Source: Desulfovibrionaceae bacterium
GTDB lineage: Bacteria; Desulfobacterota; Desulfovibrionia; Desulfovibrionales; Desulfovibrionaceae
Assembly: GCA_009782775.1 (NCBI GenBank)
Contig: WRIL01000004.1
Coordinates: 54,004 to 118,003 of the forward strand
Direction: 5' to 3'
DNA length: 64,000 bases
This document shows, piece by piece, positions 18,604-27,487 of this stretch. The translations under genes were made by a program, and so were the position numbers. How positions within the stretch are numbered: position 1 is the first letter of the stretch; every line of letters begins with the position of its first letter. Under the pieces are notes generated by a model. The model saw nothing but the letters and a program-made list of their open reading frames with translations, was not told the origin of the DNA and searched no databases.

Positions 18604-20409
18604 ATGAAGCGCATTTTATCCGGCAATGAGGCTATCGCCTTGGGAGCTTATGAACACGGAGTCATTTTCGCATCCGCCTATCCCGGCACGCCCAGCACGG
18701 AGGTATTGGAAAATTTAAGCCGCTACCCTGGAGTTTTTGCCGAATGGGCTCCCAATGAAAAGGTCGCCATGGAAGCCGCCGCCGGAGCCAGCCTGACCGG
18801 AGTGCGCGCTCTTACCGCTTTCAAACATGTCGGACTCAATGTGGCCGCCGATCCTTTAATGACCTTGACGTACACGGGCATAAAAGGCGGCATGGTTTTA
18901 GTGAATGCCGATGACCCGGCCATGCACAGCTCGCAGAATGAACAGGATAACCGTCTTTTAGCGGCCTTCGCGCAAGTTCCCATGTTGGAACCCAGCAACA
19001 GCCAGGAAGCTAAAGACATGACCGGTCTGGCTTTTGAGCTTTCCGAACAATTTGACACCCCGGCTATATTGCGCATGACGACCAGGGTATCTCATTCTAA
19101 AAGTGTGGTGGAAATAGGCGCACGCCGGGATATGCCCGCGCCTGAGGGCTTTGAACGGGACTTGCCCAAATATTGCATGTTGCCGGCTTTTGCTCAAAAA
19201 CGCCACCCGGTGGTGCTGGAACGGGAGGAAAAGCTGAAAAAATGGGCTGAGACCACCGAAGTCAACCACTGGGAAAAGGGTGATGCCTCCGTTGGGATAA
19301 TAACTAGCGGCATTTCCTATAACTATGCCAAAGAGGCCATGCCGGGGGCGAGTTTTCTCAAGCTGGGGTTAACTTATCCCCTGCCGGAGGAAAAAATCAA
19401 AGCTTTCGCCGCCTCGGTTAAAAAATTGTTGGTTGTGGAAGAACTGGAGCCATTTATTGAGAACCAGGTCAGACTTATGGGTTTAACTGTGGAAGGCAAG
19501 AAGTTTTTCCCCCGTGCCGGAGAACTTAACCCCGGATTAGTGGCCGAGGCTTTCGTTAAAGCCGGCGTGTTGTCTCAAAAGCCGCCAGCGCCCAGTTTTG
19601 ACGCCTTGGGCGCGATGCCCAGGCCACCCCTGTTATGCGCGGGATGTTCGCACCGAGGCATAAGTTTCGCCCTTAAAAAAATCAAAGCCCTGGTTACCGG
19701 CGATATCGGCTGCTATTCGCTGACAGCCCTGGCTCCATTGCAGGCCGTTGAAACTATCCTGTGCATGGGCGCCAGCATCAGCATGGCCCATGGCATGCAT
19801 AAGGCCCGGCAAACCGCCGGAGTTAAAGACAGCCGCCCTATATTCGCCATTATAGGAGATTCCACTTTTTTCCATTCCGGCATAACCAGCCTGTTGGATG
19901 CGGTTTACAACCAAAGCGCCATTAACGTGATTATTTTGGATAACCGCATAACCGGCATGACCGGCGCTCAACATAACCCCGGCACCGGTGAAACTCTTAT
20001 GGGCAAACCGGCGCCCCAGGCCGATATCGCCGCTATTTGCAAAGCTTTAGGCATAAAGCGGGTGCGCCAGGTAGATGCCTATAACCTTACGGAATGTGAG
20101 AACGCCTTACGCGAAGAAGCCGCCGCTGCGGAACCGTCCATACTTATTACCAAACGTCCTTGTATGCAGTTGCTCACCCTTGATGCCGCGAAGGCTTTCG
20201 CGGTAACCGAAAAATGTATCGGCTGCGGCATATGTCTGCGGCTGGGCTGTCCAGCCATCTATAACGGCGAGGCCATATCCAAGGCGGACGCCCAAACAAT
20301 CCGCCATAGGGCGGCCATAGACTCCAATATGTGCGCGGCATGCGGCATGTGCGCCCAGACGTGCCCCCAGGGAGCCATCACACAGCCGACATCAGCCCAA
20401 GCCTGTTAA
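18604..20409 (+). CDS. iorA: Indolepyruvate:ferredoxin oxidoreductase, alpha subunit
   Basis: 601 residues. The N-terminal pyrimidine-binding domain begins SGNEAIALGAYEHGV with YPGTPSTE; the TPP domain has CAGCSHRG, GDIGCY and GDSTFFHSG. Two ferredoxin clusters close the protein: CIGCGICLRLGCP and CAACGMCAQTCP. With IorB it oxidises aryl pyruvates, made from tryptophan, phenylalanine and tyrosine by transamination, to aryl-acetyl-CoA while reducing ferredoxin. AAGGAG precedes the ATG. IorB begins 13 bases downstream. Codon usage is less GC-rich than in serS or glyS, which suggests transfer. Confidence 0.96.
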   Translation: MKRILSGNEAIALGAYEHGVIFASAYPGTPSTEVLENLSRYPGVFAEWAPNEKVAMEAAAGASLTGVRALTAFKHVGLNVAADPLMTLTYTGIKGGMVLVNADDPAMHSSQNEQDNRLLAAFAQVPMLEPSNSQEAKDMTGLAFELSEQFDTPAILRMTTRVSHSKSVVEIGARRDMPAPEGFERDLPKYCMLPAFAQKRHPVVLEREEKLKKWAETTEVNHWEKGDASVGIITSGISYNYAKEAMPGASFLKLGLTYPLPEEKIKAFAASVKKLLVVEELEPFIENQVRLMGLTVEGKKFFPRAGELNPGLVAEAFVKAGVLSQKPPAPSFDALGAMPRPPLLCAGCSHRGISFALKKIKALVTGDIGCYSLTALAPLQAVETILCMGASISMAHGMHKARQTAGVKDSRPIFAIIGDSTFFHSGITSLLDAVYNQSAINVIILDNRITGMTGAQHNPGTGETLMGKPAPQADIAAICKALGIKRVRQVDAYNLTECENALREEAAAAEPSILITKRPCMQLLTLDAAKAFAVTEKCIGCGICLRLGCPAIYNGEAISKADAQTIRHRAAIDSNMCAACGMCAQTCPQGAITQPTSAQAC

Positions 20410-20422
20410 TCGAGGTGAAGAC

Positions 20423-20998
20423 ATGAATATTCTTATTGTGGGAGTTGGCGGCCAGGGAGTTATCATGGCCAGTGACATATTGGCGGATGTGGCCCTGGCG
20501 GCGGGGTTTGACGCGAAAAAAAGCGAAGTCCACGGGATGTCGCAAAGAGGCGGCATTGTTTCCAGCCATGTGCGCTATGGAGATAAAATATATTCACCCC
20601 TTATCGCCAAAGGCCAGGCGGAAATTCTGATTTCTTTCGAACTGGCGGAAGCCTTGCGCTGGCAGGATTATTTAACCCCCACCGGACAAATTATAGTAAG
20701 CCGCATCCGGCTGGTCCCCCCCGTGGTCACCATGGGGATGGCCGAATACCCGGACCAGGCGGAGAAACATTTGGCCGGAGCTAAGCCCATTGTTATGGAC
20801 GCCCTGGCTATGGCCGCCGGACTTGGCAATCCGCGTTTGGTAAATACTATCTTGCTTGGAATCGCTTCCAATTTTATGGATCTGCCGTTGGAAAAATGGA
20901 ATGAAACCATCCGAAACCGCGTGAAATCCGAGCTGGCGGATATAAATTGCCACGCTTTCGCCGCTGGCCGCAAGGCAGAGACTAATATACCGTTATAA
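20423..20998 (+). CDS. iorB: Indolepyruvate:ferredoxin oxidoreductase, beta subunit
   Basis: 191 residues of the gamma-type 2-oxoacid oxidoreductase fold: GVGGQGVIMASDILADVA at the start, SEVHGMSQRGGIVSSHVRYG, and LISFELAEALRW. It pairs with IorA, whose gene directly precedes. GAGG lies seven bases before the ATG. After it, 127 bases without a gene separate the PaaK-type ligase. Confidence 0.95.
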   Translation: MNILIVGVGGQGVIMASDILADVALAAGFDAKKSEVHGMSQRGGIVSSHVRYGDKIYSPLIAKGQAEILISFELAEALRWQDYLTPTGQIIVSRIRLVPPVVTMGMAEYPDQAEKHLAGAKPIVMDALAMAAGLGNPRLVNTILLGIASNFMDLPLEKWNETIRNRVKSELADINCHAFAAGRKAETNIPL

Positions 20999-21125
20999 AT
21001 TAAATTGCTCTGCGCCTGTTTCACTCCATCTTGACGGTGAAGACCTGCGTCATTGCGGTCATATTGTTTTTGCTGGTGGGCAATCCTGGTAAATCTCAAA
21101 ATAATAATCAGAAAGGACGATATAA

Positions 21126-22430
21126 ATGGAACGATATTGGAATAAACCTATCGAAACGATGGAGCGTGAGCAGCTTCGCGCGGTTCAGCTTGAAAAACTG
21201 CTCGCGACCATTCAAAACGTGTACGCGAATGTGCCGCATTATCGGGAAAAAATGCGGGCTAAAGGCATGCTTCCCGGTGATATAAAAACGCTTGATAACC
21301 TTCATGACCTGCCTATCACGACAAAGCAGGATTTACGGGACACATACCCGTTCGGCCTGTTCGCCGTGCCGATGGAGGACATCGTGCGTATCCACGCCTC
21401 GTCAGGCACGACAGGTAAACAGACGGTGGTCGGCTATACGCGGAATGACATTGATATGTGGGCGGACTGCATGGCGCGGTGCCTTACAATGGCCGGCGCG
21501 GACAGGAGTTCCCGCGTACAGGTGGCATACGGGTACGGACTGTTTACCGGCGGCCTGGGGGCGCATTACGGCACGGAAAAATTCGGAGCGGTGACGGTAC
21601 CTGCATCCTCCGGCAATACACAACGCCAGATAACCATGATGATAGATTTCGGGGTGACGCACCTGTGCTGCACCCCTTCTTACGCCCTGAACATAGCCGA
21701 GGTTTTGCAGGAAATGGGCTATACCAAAGACGACCTGAATCTGAAAGCCGGATGCTTCGGCGCGGAGCCATGGAGCGACGGCATGCGCGCCGAAATCGAA
21801 AACCGTCTTGGAATACGCGCCTACGATATATACGGGTTGAGCGAAGTTATGGGACCGGCTGTCGCGCATGAGTGTGGGCATCATAACGGGCTCCATATTT
21901 GGGAAGATAACTTCATCGCCGAGATAACGGACCCCGATACGGGTATGCCCGTAAGGGACGGCCAGACGGGCGACCTTGTTGTAACCACTATCAGCAAGGA
22001 AGGGCTTCCGCTTATACGCTATAAAACGAGAGATATCTGCGCGCTCAATTATGAAACGTGTGAATGCGGGCGCACCCATGCGCGCATGTCGAAACCGGCC
22101 GGACGATCCGACGATATGCTGATCATACGGGGCGTGAATGTGTTCCCGTCGCAGATCGAGTCCGTACTTTTGAGTATCGAAGAGGTGCTGCCCCATTATC
22201 AGATCGTCGTTGACCGTGTTAATAATGCGGATACGTTGACAGTTGAGATCGAGATTTCCGAAACGATGTTCACCGATGACGTGAAAGGCATTGAAGGTTT
22301 TGAGAAGAAGATAAACAACCGGATGAACAGCGTGCTCGGCATCAGCGCGAAGATACGCTTTGTTGAACCCAAGACCATTGCCCGTAGCGAAGGCAAGGCA
22401 AAACGGGTCATTGACAACAGAAAAATATAG
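21126..22430 (+). CDS. Phenylacetate-CoA ligase family protein (PaaK-like)
   Basis: 434 residues, the length of PaaK. It shows the adenylate-binding P-loop ASSGTTGKQTVVGYT, YGLSEVMGP, the hinge RSDDMLIIRGVNVFPSQIE and a C-terminal EGKAKRVIDNR with the catalytic lysine. PaaK enzymes make phenylacetyl-CoA from phenylacetate, ATP and CoA, or may run in reverse. Together with IorAB in this cluster it may recover ATP from aryl-acetyl-CoA or activate imported aryl acids. AAAGGACG lies upstream. The ACT gene follows after 19 bases. Confidence 0.9.
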   Translation: MERYWNKPIETMEREQLRAVQLEKLLATIQNVYANVPHYREKMRAKGMLPGDIKTLDNLHDLPITTKQDLRDTYPFGLFAVPMEDIVRIHASSGTTGKQTVVGYTRNDIDMWADCMARCLTMAGADRSSRVQVAYGYGLFTGGLGAHYGTEKFGAVTVPASSGNTQRQITMMIDFGVTHLCCTPSYALNIAEVLQEMGYTKDDLNLKAGCFGAEPWSDGMRAEIENRLGIRAYDIYGLSEVMGPAVAHECGHHNGLHIWEDNFIAEITDPDTGMPVRDGQTGDLVVTTISKEGLPLIRYKTRDICALNYETCECGRTHARMSKPAGRSDDMLIIRGVNVFPSQIESVLLSIEEVLPHYQIVVDRVNNADTLTVEIEISETMFTDDVKGIEGFEKKINNRMNSVLGISAKIRFVEPKTIARSEGKAKRVIDNRKI

Positions 22431-22449
22431 TAAAACGGAGATAATATAT

Positions 22450-22890
22450 ATGATTAAGCAAATCACGGTATTTCTAGAAAACAAGCCGGGGCGGATGGAG
22501 GAAGTTACTGGTTGTCTGGCGGACAAAAAAATCAATATCCACGCGCTCTCTATCGCCGACACCGCCGATTTCGGCATACTCAGGATGATCGTTTCAGACC
22601 ATGACAAAGCGGTGAGTGCGCTGAAAGATAAAAACTTCATGGTCAAGACCGCTGACGTGATCGCTGTCGCAATGGGGCATAGTCCGGGGAGCTTACATGA
22701 CGTTCTGAAAAAATTAAGGGAACTGGACATATCTATTGAGTATATGTACGCCTTCACTAGCCGCAGCAAAAATTACGACGCCATAGTGATTATGCGGCTT
22801 GAGAATCAAGACGCGACGCTTGATAAAATAAACGGCAGCGGCATACAGATGCTGGGCCGGGAATTATTGGACCGGTTGAATGAAGTATAA
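22450..22890 (+). CDS. Tandem ACT-domain protein
   Basis: 146 residues with two ACT repeats: ITVFLENKPGRMEEVTGCLADKKINI starts the first and VIAVAMGHSPGSLHDVLKKLRELDISI the second. ACT domains bind amino acids. Genes of this type often sit next to PaaK-like ligases and IorAB, so it probably senses an aromatic amino acid and tunes the pathway; this is inference. The ATG at 22450 has GGAG upstream; the open frame extends upstream into the ligase gene without meaning. Confidence 0.88.
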   Translation: MIKQITVFLENKPGRMEEVTGCLADKKINIHALSIADTADFGILRMIVSDHDKAVSALKDKNFMVKTADVIAVAMGHSPGSLHDVLKKLRELDISIEYMYAFTSRSKNYDAIVIMRLENQDATLDKINGSGIQMLGRELLDRLNEV

Positions 22891-23039
22891 GTAGCCGGGG
22901 TAGTTCACAGTAAAATCTGAACGATTGTTTTTACCCCGCGCAAGCCGATAAGGCCCGCATTATTTCAGCCCGTTGCGCCCGCAATGATGGGATTGCTTAC
23001 TATAAAAACAAGAATAATTAAAACCTTGAAATTTTCCGC

Positions 23040-23074
23040 TTGACATAGTTCAAAAAATATTGAAATATTGAAAT
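23040..23074 (+). promoter_or_regulatory. Probable arsR promoter and operator, perhaps leaderless
   Basis: TTGACA at 23040 is followed by a 17-base spacer and AAATAT at 23063, close to the ATG at 23075. The interval repeats ATTGAAAT twice, a likely ArsR operator overlapping the promoter. No Shine-Dalgarno sequence is present, so transcription may start at or next to the ATG. Confidence 0.4.
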
Positions 23075-23443
23075 ATGGACGCCAAACAGGCCACCGTCAT
23101 TTTTGAAGCGCTTTCTTCCGATGTGCGCCTGGATTTGTTCCGGCTACTCGTCAAATACGCGCCGGAAGGCTTGGTGGCCGGCGAAATCGCAAAACATCTC
23201 AAGGTGACAAATACAAATTTATCGTTCCACTTGAAGATGCTTTTGTATGCCGGATTGGTAACGATGGAAAAAGAAGGCAGATTTTTGCGCTACAGGGCGA
23301 ATATCCCTGTCATGCTGGATACCATAGCTTACCTGACCGCAGAATGTTGCTCCGGACGCAACGAACAATGCCGCGAGCAGCACGCCGCAAACCTTGCTTC
23401 TCCCGTAGCACTGCTGGAATGCGGTCCTGCGAAAAAAATATAG
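23075..23443 (+). CDS. arsR: ArsR-family metalloregulator
   Basis: 122 residues with a winged helix-turn-helix: LSSDVRLDLFRLL, GEIAKHLKVTNTNLSFHLKMLLYAGLV and the wing EKEGRFLRYRA. A cysteine set near the C-terminus (Cys91, Cys92, Cys99, Cys116) replaces the usual ELCVC site in the DNA-binding helix, as in ArsR variants that bind arsenite through C-terminal cysteines. It should repress the following arsM, permease and thioredoxin genes until As(III) binds. The next gene begins 68 bases downstream. Confidence 0.9.
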   Translation: MDAKQATVIFEALSSDVRLDLFRLLVKYAPEGLVAGEIAKHLKVTNTNLSFHLKMLLYAGLVTMEKEGRFLRYRANIPVMLDTIAYLTAECCSGRNEQCREQHAANLASPVALLECGPAKKI

Positions 23444-23511
23444 GAGAAAATTTTTTGCCCAAACATCTCAACATTTCTTGAAACCTCATATTATTACAAG
23501 GAGTAATTTCA

Positions 23512-24354
23512 ATGGCCCAAGACAACAACTTCCTTAAAATTCAAACTGTTAAAGAGACAATTCGGGTCGGCTACGCGGCCATTGCCACGGAACAACATTC
23601 TTCCTGCTGTTCCAGCCGGTGTTGTGGCAACGCTGACCCCACCCGTCTGGCGCAAGCCGTGGGATACGACGCGGAAAGCCTTGCCAGTCTGCCGGACGGC
23701 GCGAACATGGGGCTTTCCTGCGGCAATCCCATAGCCATTGCGGCCTTGCAGGAGGGGCAGATCGTGCTTGACCTCGGCAGCGGCGGCGGATTTGACGTGT
23801 TTCAGGCGGGTGAAAAGGTGACGGCTTCCGGACGGGTTATCGGCGTGGACATGACCCCGGAAATGCTTGCCAAAGCCCGCAGGAACATCGAGCAGTACCG
23901 GCAGCGCACCGGCCTGGATAACGTGGAATTTCGTCTTGGCGAGATAGAATACCTCCCTGTGCCGGATGCCAGCATTGACGTGGTGCTTTCCAACTGTGTC
24001 ATCAACCTTTCTCCGGACAAACCCCAAGTCTGGCATGAAATCTTCCGCGTGCTCAAGCCCGGCGGCAAAGTATCCGTATCCGACCTCGCCCTGTTGAAGC
24101 CTCTACCTGACAAACTCCAGGAAATGGCGGCGGCGCTGGTAGGTTGCGTGGCCGGAGCGGCACTGGTGGAAGATACCAGAGTCATGCTGGAAAAAGCCGG
24201 GTTCACGTCCATAGTCTTGACCCCCAAGCCGGATTATGTGCGCAGTATGCTGGAATGGAACGATCCCTTGTACAAAGAAATCGCTGAAACCCTGCCCAAA
24301 GACGAGAAAATGGCGGATTACGTCGTCAGCCTATCCATAGAAGCCAGGAAATAG
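23512..24354 (+). CDS. arsM: Arsenite S-adenosylmethionine methyltransferase
   Basis: 280 residues. A cysteine-rich lead (SSCCSSRCCG, residues 30-39) is followed by ANMGLSCGNP with Cys70, the SAM motif LDLGSGGGFD (about 86-95), VDMTPEMLAKAR, SNCVINLSPDKP, VLKPGGKVSVSDL and GCVAGA. The conserved cysteines are those that bind As(III) in ArsM. The enzyme methylates arsenite with SAM; under anoxic conditions the product is methylarsenite, which is more toxic than arsenite. An AAGGAG site precedes the ATG. The ArsP-like permease next to it fits export of the product. Confidence 0.94.
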   Translation: MAQDNNFLKIQTVKETIRVGYAAIATEQHSSCCSSRCCGNADPTRLAQAVGYDAESLASLPDGANMGLSCGNPIAIAALQEGQIVLDLGSGGGFDVFQAGEKVTASGRVIGVDMTPEMLAKARRNIEQYRQRTGLDNVEFRLGEIEYLPVPDASIDVVLSNCVINLSPDKPQVWHEIFRVLKPGGKVSVSDLALLKPLPDKLQEMAAALVGCVAGAALVEDTRVMLEKAGFTSIVLTPKPDYVRSMLEWNDPLYKEIAETLPKDEKMADYVVSLSIEARK

Positions 24355-24434
24355 AGGAGATTATGAATATTCTTTTTCTCCGTGCGGAAATTGCAAAGCA
24401 ATATACTTGAACAGGCGACGAGGAGAATTTGCCT

Positions 24435-25616
24435 ATGACTTCTGTGAATATAAACAGCGGCTGCGGTTGCGCATCGCCAAGCTCGGCTGCTCCGATTCCC
24501 GCCAACGGTTGCGGCTGTGCGTCATCAAAACCGACAACCCCGATTTTTACGGACGATTCAAAAGCCTGGAACATTCGCTACTTTGCCGTAATCACGCTTC
24601 TGGCTGCGTTCTGGTGGCTGGTTTATGTCCAAATAGTGCCGGTATCCCGCTGGCTGACCTTCGACTTGCTCGGATTCACCTCGGATTCCCGCCTTGGCGC
24701 TGCGCTGGAATTTTTCATCTATGACACAGCGAAGATTCTCATGTTGATGGCGGCGATTATTTATGGAATCGCCTGGATACGCGCCGGGATAAACGCTGAG
24801 CGGATACGCGATTATCTTATGGGCAAACGCCGAGGCCTTGGCTATTTTCTAGGCGCTTTGTTCGGCTCGGTTACGCCGTTTTGTTCTTGCTCAAGTATCC
24901 CTTTGTTCCTGGGTTTTACCATGGCCCGCATCCCTATTGGCATCACCATGTCGTTTCTCATCACTTCGCCGCTGATCAATGAAGTCGCGGTGGTGCTCTT
25001 GTGGGGACTGCTAGGCTGGAAATTCGCGGTGATTTATGTGGCGGTCGGCATGGCGGCGGGCATCATCGGTGGTTTTTTTATGGACAGCATCAAGGCTGAC
25101 CGTTGGTTACAGCCCTTCATACAAGAATCCTTGAACAATACCCCAGCGCACACGGCTGTCACGGAGACTGGGGAAATACGAAAAATGACCGTCAGGCAGC
25201 GCCACAATTTCGCTTACGGCGAAACGGCGATGGTTTTCAAGCGTGTCTGGCAATGGGTCATTATCGGCGTGAGCATCGGCGCGGGCCTGCATGGTTTTGT
25301 ACCGGAAAACTGGTTTGCTGAAAACTTCGGCGCGGGCGAATGGTGGACGGTTCCCGCCGCCGTGTTCGTGGCTATTCCGTTATATTCCAGTGTAAGCGGC
25401 ATCATCCCGATCATGGAAAGTCTACTGGTCAAGGGACTGCCAATAGGCACGACTATGGCGTTCTGCATGAGCGCGGTTGCCGCAAGCATGCCGTCACTTA
25501 TAATGCTTCGGCAGATTATGACCACCAAACTTCTGGCCGCATTTATCGGCTACTTGTGGGTGATTTTTAACTTGGTGGGCGGCCTGTTCAACTTCCTTGC
25601 CCCGTACATAATTTAA
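24435..25616 (+). CDS. ArsP-like permease (PF03773 family)
   Basis: 393 residues from ATG 24435, which has GAGGAG ten bases upstream; the in-frame TTG two codons before is too close to it. The N-terminus carries two GCGCAS motifs before the first of about 8-10 membrane segments. GSVTPFCSCSSIPLFLG with Cys150 and Cys152 is the conserved cysteine motif of the ArsP/DUF318 permeases; ArsP exports trivalent organoarsenicals such as methylarsenite. A cytoplasmic loop lies near residues 225-265. Position after arsM supports methylarsenite efflux; heavy-metal export is the alternative. Confidence 0.85.
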   Translation: MTSVNINSGCGCASPSSAAPIPANGCGCASSKPTTPIFTDDSKAWNIRYFAVITLLAAFWWLVYVQIVPVSRWLTFDLLGFTSDSRLGAALEFFIYDTAKILMLMAAIIYGIAWIRAGINAERIRDYLMGKRRGLGYFLGALFGSVTPFCSCSSIPLFLGFTMARIPIGITMSFLITSPLINEVAVVLLWGLLGWKFAVIYVAVGMAAGIIGGFFMDSIKADRWLQPFIQESLNNTPAHTAVTETGEIRKMTVRQRHNFAYGETAMVFKRVWQWVIIGVSIGAGLHGFVPENWFAENFGAGEWWTVPAAVFVAIPLYSSVSGIIPIMESLLVKGLPIGTTMAFCMSAVAASMPSLIMLRQIMTTKLLAAFIGYLWVIFNLVGGLFNFLAPYII

Positions 25617-25635
25617 TCAATAAGGATAAAAGTCT

Positions 25636-25932
25636 ATGGAAATCAAAGTATTCGGGCCAGGATGCGCCCGCTGCACGGAAACGGAAAATCTGGTGAAGGA
25701 AATGGCCGCTGCCAAGGGGGGCAACATCACGGTGGAAAAGGTGACTGACCTTAAAGCGATGATGGCCACAGGCATCATGTCCACTCCGGCCATAGCTATC
25801 GACGGCGTGATAAAATCAACCGGCAGAGTCCCCACCAAGGAAGAAATATCGTCCTGGATTGACGGCACTGCCAACGTTCCATCCACACCTGCCGCTTCGG
25901 GTTGTGGCTGCGGCTGCGGTGGGAAGTGTTAG
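25636..25932 (+). CDS. Small thioredoxin-fold protein with Cys-rich tail
   Basis: 98 residues of the MTH895/small redox-active disulfide family. The active site is CARC (Cys10 and Cys13) after a short beta strand, with MSTPAIAIDG containing the cis-proline. The last 11 residues, GCGCGCGGKC in essence, form a glycine-cysteine tail that could bind As(III) or another soft metal. It closes the ars operon, 19 bases after the permease gene, and may reduce arsenic species or hand them to the permease. The function is inferred from context. Confidence 0.85.
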   Translation: MEIKVFGPGCARCTETENLVKEMAAAKGGNITVEKVTDLKAMMATGIMSTPAIAIDGVIKSTGRVPTKEEISSWIDGTANVPSTPAASGCGCGCGGKC

Positions 25933-26255
25933 TAATTGAAGACAAATTATCCTGACGACCGCAAGCGCCTTATTATAACGTTTTCTCGTCCACACTCCAC
26001 TCGCGCAACGGGTTGGCGCGGGGCCATACGCGGCCTCGCGCCCCTGGAAGCCGGCAAGGTCCGCAGTTGCATAAACCCCTCTTTAGCCTGGAAGATTGAA
26101 ACGGGCCTCTGATGCGAAGAAAATGTCACAAAATAAACATATTCCCGTCATAGTTACTTCGTCAAACAGAGGCATAGTTTCCTCCTATGAATACGCCGCC
26201 ATTGCGCCAGATTGGCCGCAAGCCCAACAGGACGCGGCAGTATTGCGAGGTGATT
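25933..26255. other. Intergenic region between ars and phn cassettes
   Basis: 323 bases with no supported gene. On the minus strand a 30-codon frame (26083-26175) has a strong GGAGG site but no recognisable product. GGGGCCATACGCGGCC near 26018 can fold. The stretch TGTCACAAAATAAACAT (about 26123-26139) recalls one half of a Pho box but lacks the second half. This is where a phn promoter should lie, and none could be fixed. Confidence 0.3.
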
Positions 26256-26780
26256 ATGCCGCAGACATTTCAACAGGCTAAGGCTTGTATCCAAAAACCA
26301 GCGCCGGAAACGCCGCAGGAGACACGCACTGCCCGCAGGCGCCGTATGGAGGCTTTGGCTCTAGCGGATGACACAATACTTGAAGCCGAAGCCGCAAGGT
26401 ATTCTGGTTCGTTCTCCTACACATTTCTTCGCCGTCCTGAAGCCGGACTGGTAATGCTGGAAGGCCGGGCGGGAAACTCCGGCCAGCGATTCAATCTGGG
26501 CGAAATGCTTGTCACCCGTTGTGTGGTGCGTCTTGAGTCACAAGACAACAGTGCTGTGGCGGAAGGGTATGCCTTCATACAGGGGAACCGCCCGCGCCAC
26601 GCGGAACTGGCCGCTGTGTTCGATGCCATGTTGCAATTGGACAATTGGACGGAGTCGCTGGAACGTTCGCTCATAGCGCCGCTCATAGCCGCGCGTGAGG
26701 AACAATTGCGAAAGCGCGCGAAAAAAACGGCGCGCACCAAAGTGGATTTTTTCACGCTGGTACGGGGGGAAAACGAATGA
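26256..26780 (+). CDS. phnG: C-P lyase core subunit PhnG
   Basis: 174 residues from ATG 26256, chosen for the GAGGTG site; the frame is open further upstream but without a ribosome site. The conserved PhnG pattern is present: RRRRMEALALAD, GLVMLEGRAGNSGQRFNLGEMLVTRC and, at the end, KVDFFTLVRGENE. With PhnH, PhnI and PhnJ it forms the carbon-phosphorus lyase core; PhnG and PhnI help attach the phosphonate to ribose from ATP. Its stop overlaps the phnH start as ATGA. Confidence 0.95.
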   Translation: MPQTFQQAKACIQKPAPETPQETRTARRRRMEALALADDTILEAEAARYSGSFSYTFLRRPEAGLVMLEGRAGNSGQRFNLGEMLVTRCVVRLESQDNSAVAEGYAFIQGNRPRHAELAAVFDAMLQLDNWTESLERSLIAPLIAAREEQLRKRAKKTARTKVDFFTLVRGENE

Positions 26781-27487
26781 TCGCTCCTCTCGCCCTGCCG
26801 GGTACTTTACCGGGCTTCTCCAATCCGGTTGACGATTCTCAGGCTGTTTTCCGTGCGGTACTGACCGCTTTTTCTCGGCCCGGCCTTCCGGTATCTTTGA
26901 CTCTGCCGCCTTTTCCAGTTCCATCAGGGGAGCTTTCCCCCGGAATGTTGGCTCTGGCCTTGGCCTTGTGTGATCAAGATACGCCGATCTGGCTGGACAC
27001 CGCCGCCAATACGCCGGAAGTCCGCCACCATTTGCGCTTCCATTGCGCCGCACCCTTTGCCGCCGAACTGACGCAAGGCTCCTTCGCTTTCATCGCCCGG
27101 CCTGAGGCCATGCCGCGTCTGCAGGCATTCAATCCGGGGCGGGCAGACTATCCCGACCGTTCCGCAACGCTGGTGATCAACGCGGATCTGTCTTCTCCGC
27201 AGGCTTGTGCCATGGAACTCACCGGGCCGGGCGTCAAGGGCAATGATCGCGAAGCCTGGCAATCTTTCCGCATTTCCGGTCTGCCGCCGTGGTTCTGGGA
27301 GGGCTGGGAAGCTAATCGCGCCGCATATCCTTTAGGCGTAGATGTAATTTTCGTGGACAAGGGAACAGAAAGCGCAGACCGCCCGGCGATCCGCTTGCTG
27401 GGCCTGCCTCGCACGGCCCGCGTCCGTCTCGCCCCGCATGAACAAACCGATTATTTGCCTCCCAAGGAGCATCGCACATGTATGTAG
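26777..27487 (+). CDS. phnH: C-P lyase core subunit PhnH
   Basis: 236 residues with PhnH features: GFSNPVDDSQAVFRAVLTAFSRPG at the N-terminus, DQDTPIWLD and LTGPGVKG. In the C-P lyase core PhnH binds PhnG-I as a structural subunit with a PLP-transferase-like fold but no cofactor. It overlaps phnG by 4 bases and phnI by 10, consistent with translational coupling. Confidence 0.95.
   Translation: MIAPLALPGTLPGFSNPVDDSQAVFRAVLTAFSRPGLPVSLTLPPFPVPSGELSPGMLALALALCDQDTPIWLDTAANTPEVRHHLRFHCAAPFAAELTQGSFAFIARPEAMPRLQAFNPGRADYPDRSATLVINADLSSPQACAMELTGPGVKGNDREAWQSFRISGLPPWFWEGWEANRAAYPLGVDVIFVDKGTESADRPAIRLLGLPRTARVRLAPHEQTDYLPPKEHRTCM

Noticed and set aside
21402..22769. 455-codon minus-strand frame across the PaaK-like and ACT genes
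   Set aside because: It covers two genes with clear families on the other strand and shows no domain itself.
25933..26255. Pho box before phnG
   Set aside because: Only one half resembles the consensus and the spacing to a second half is not met.
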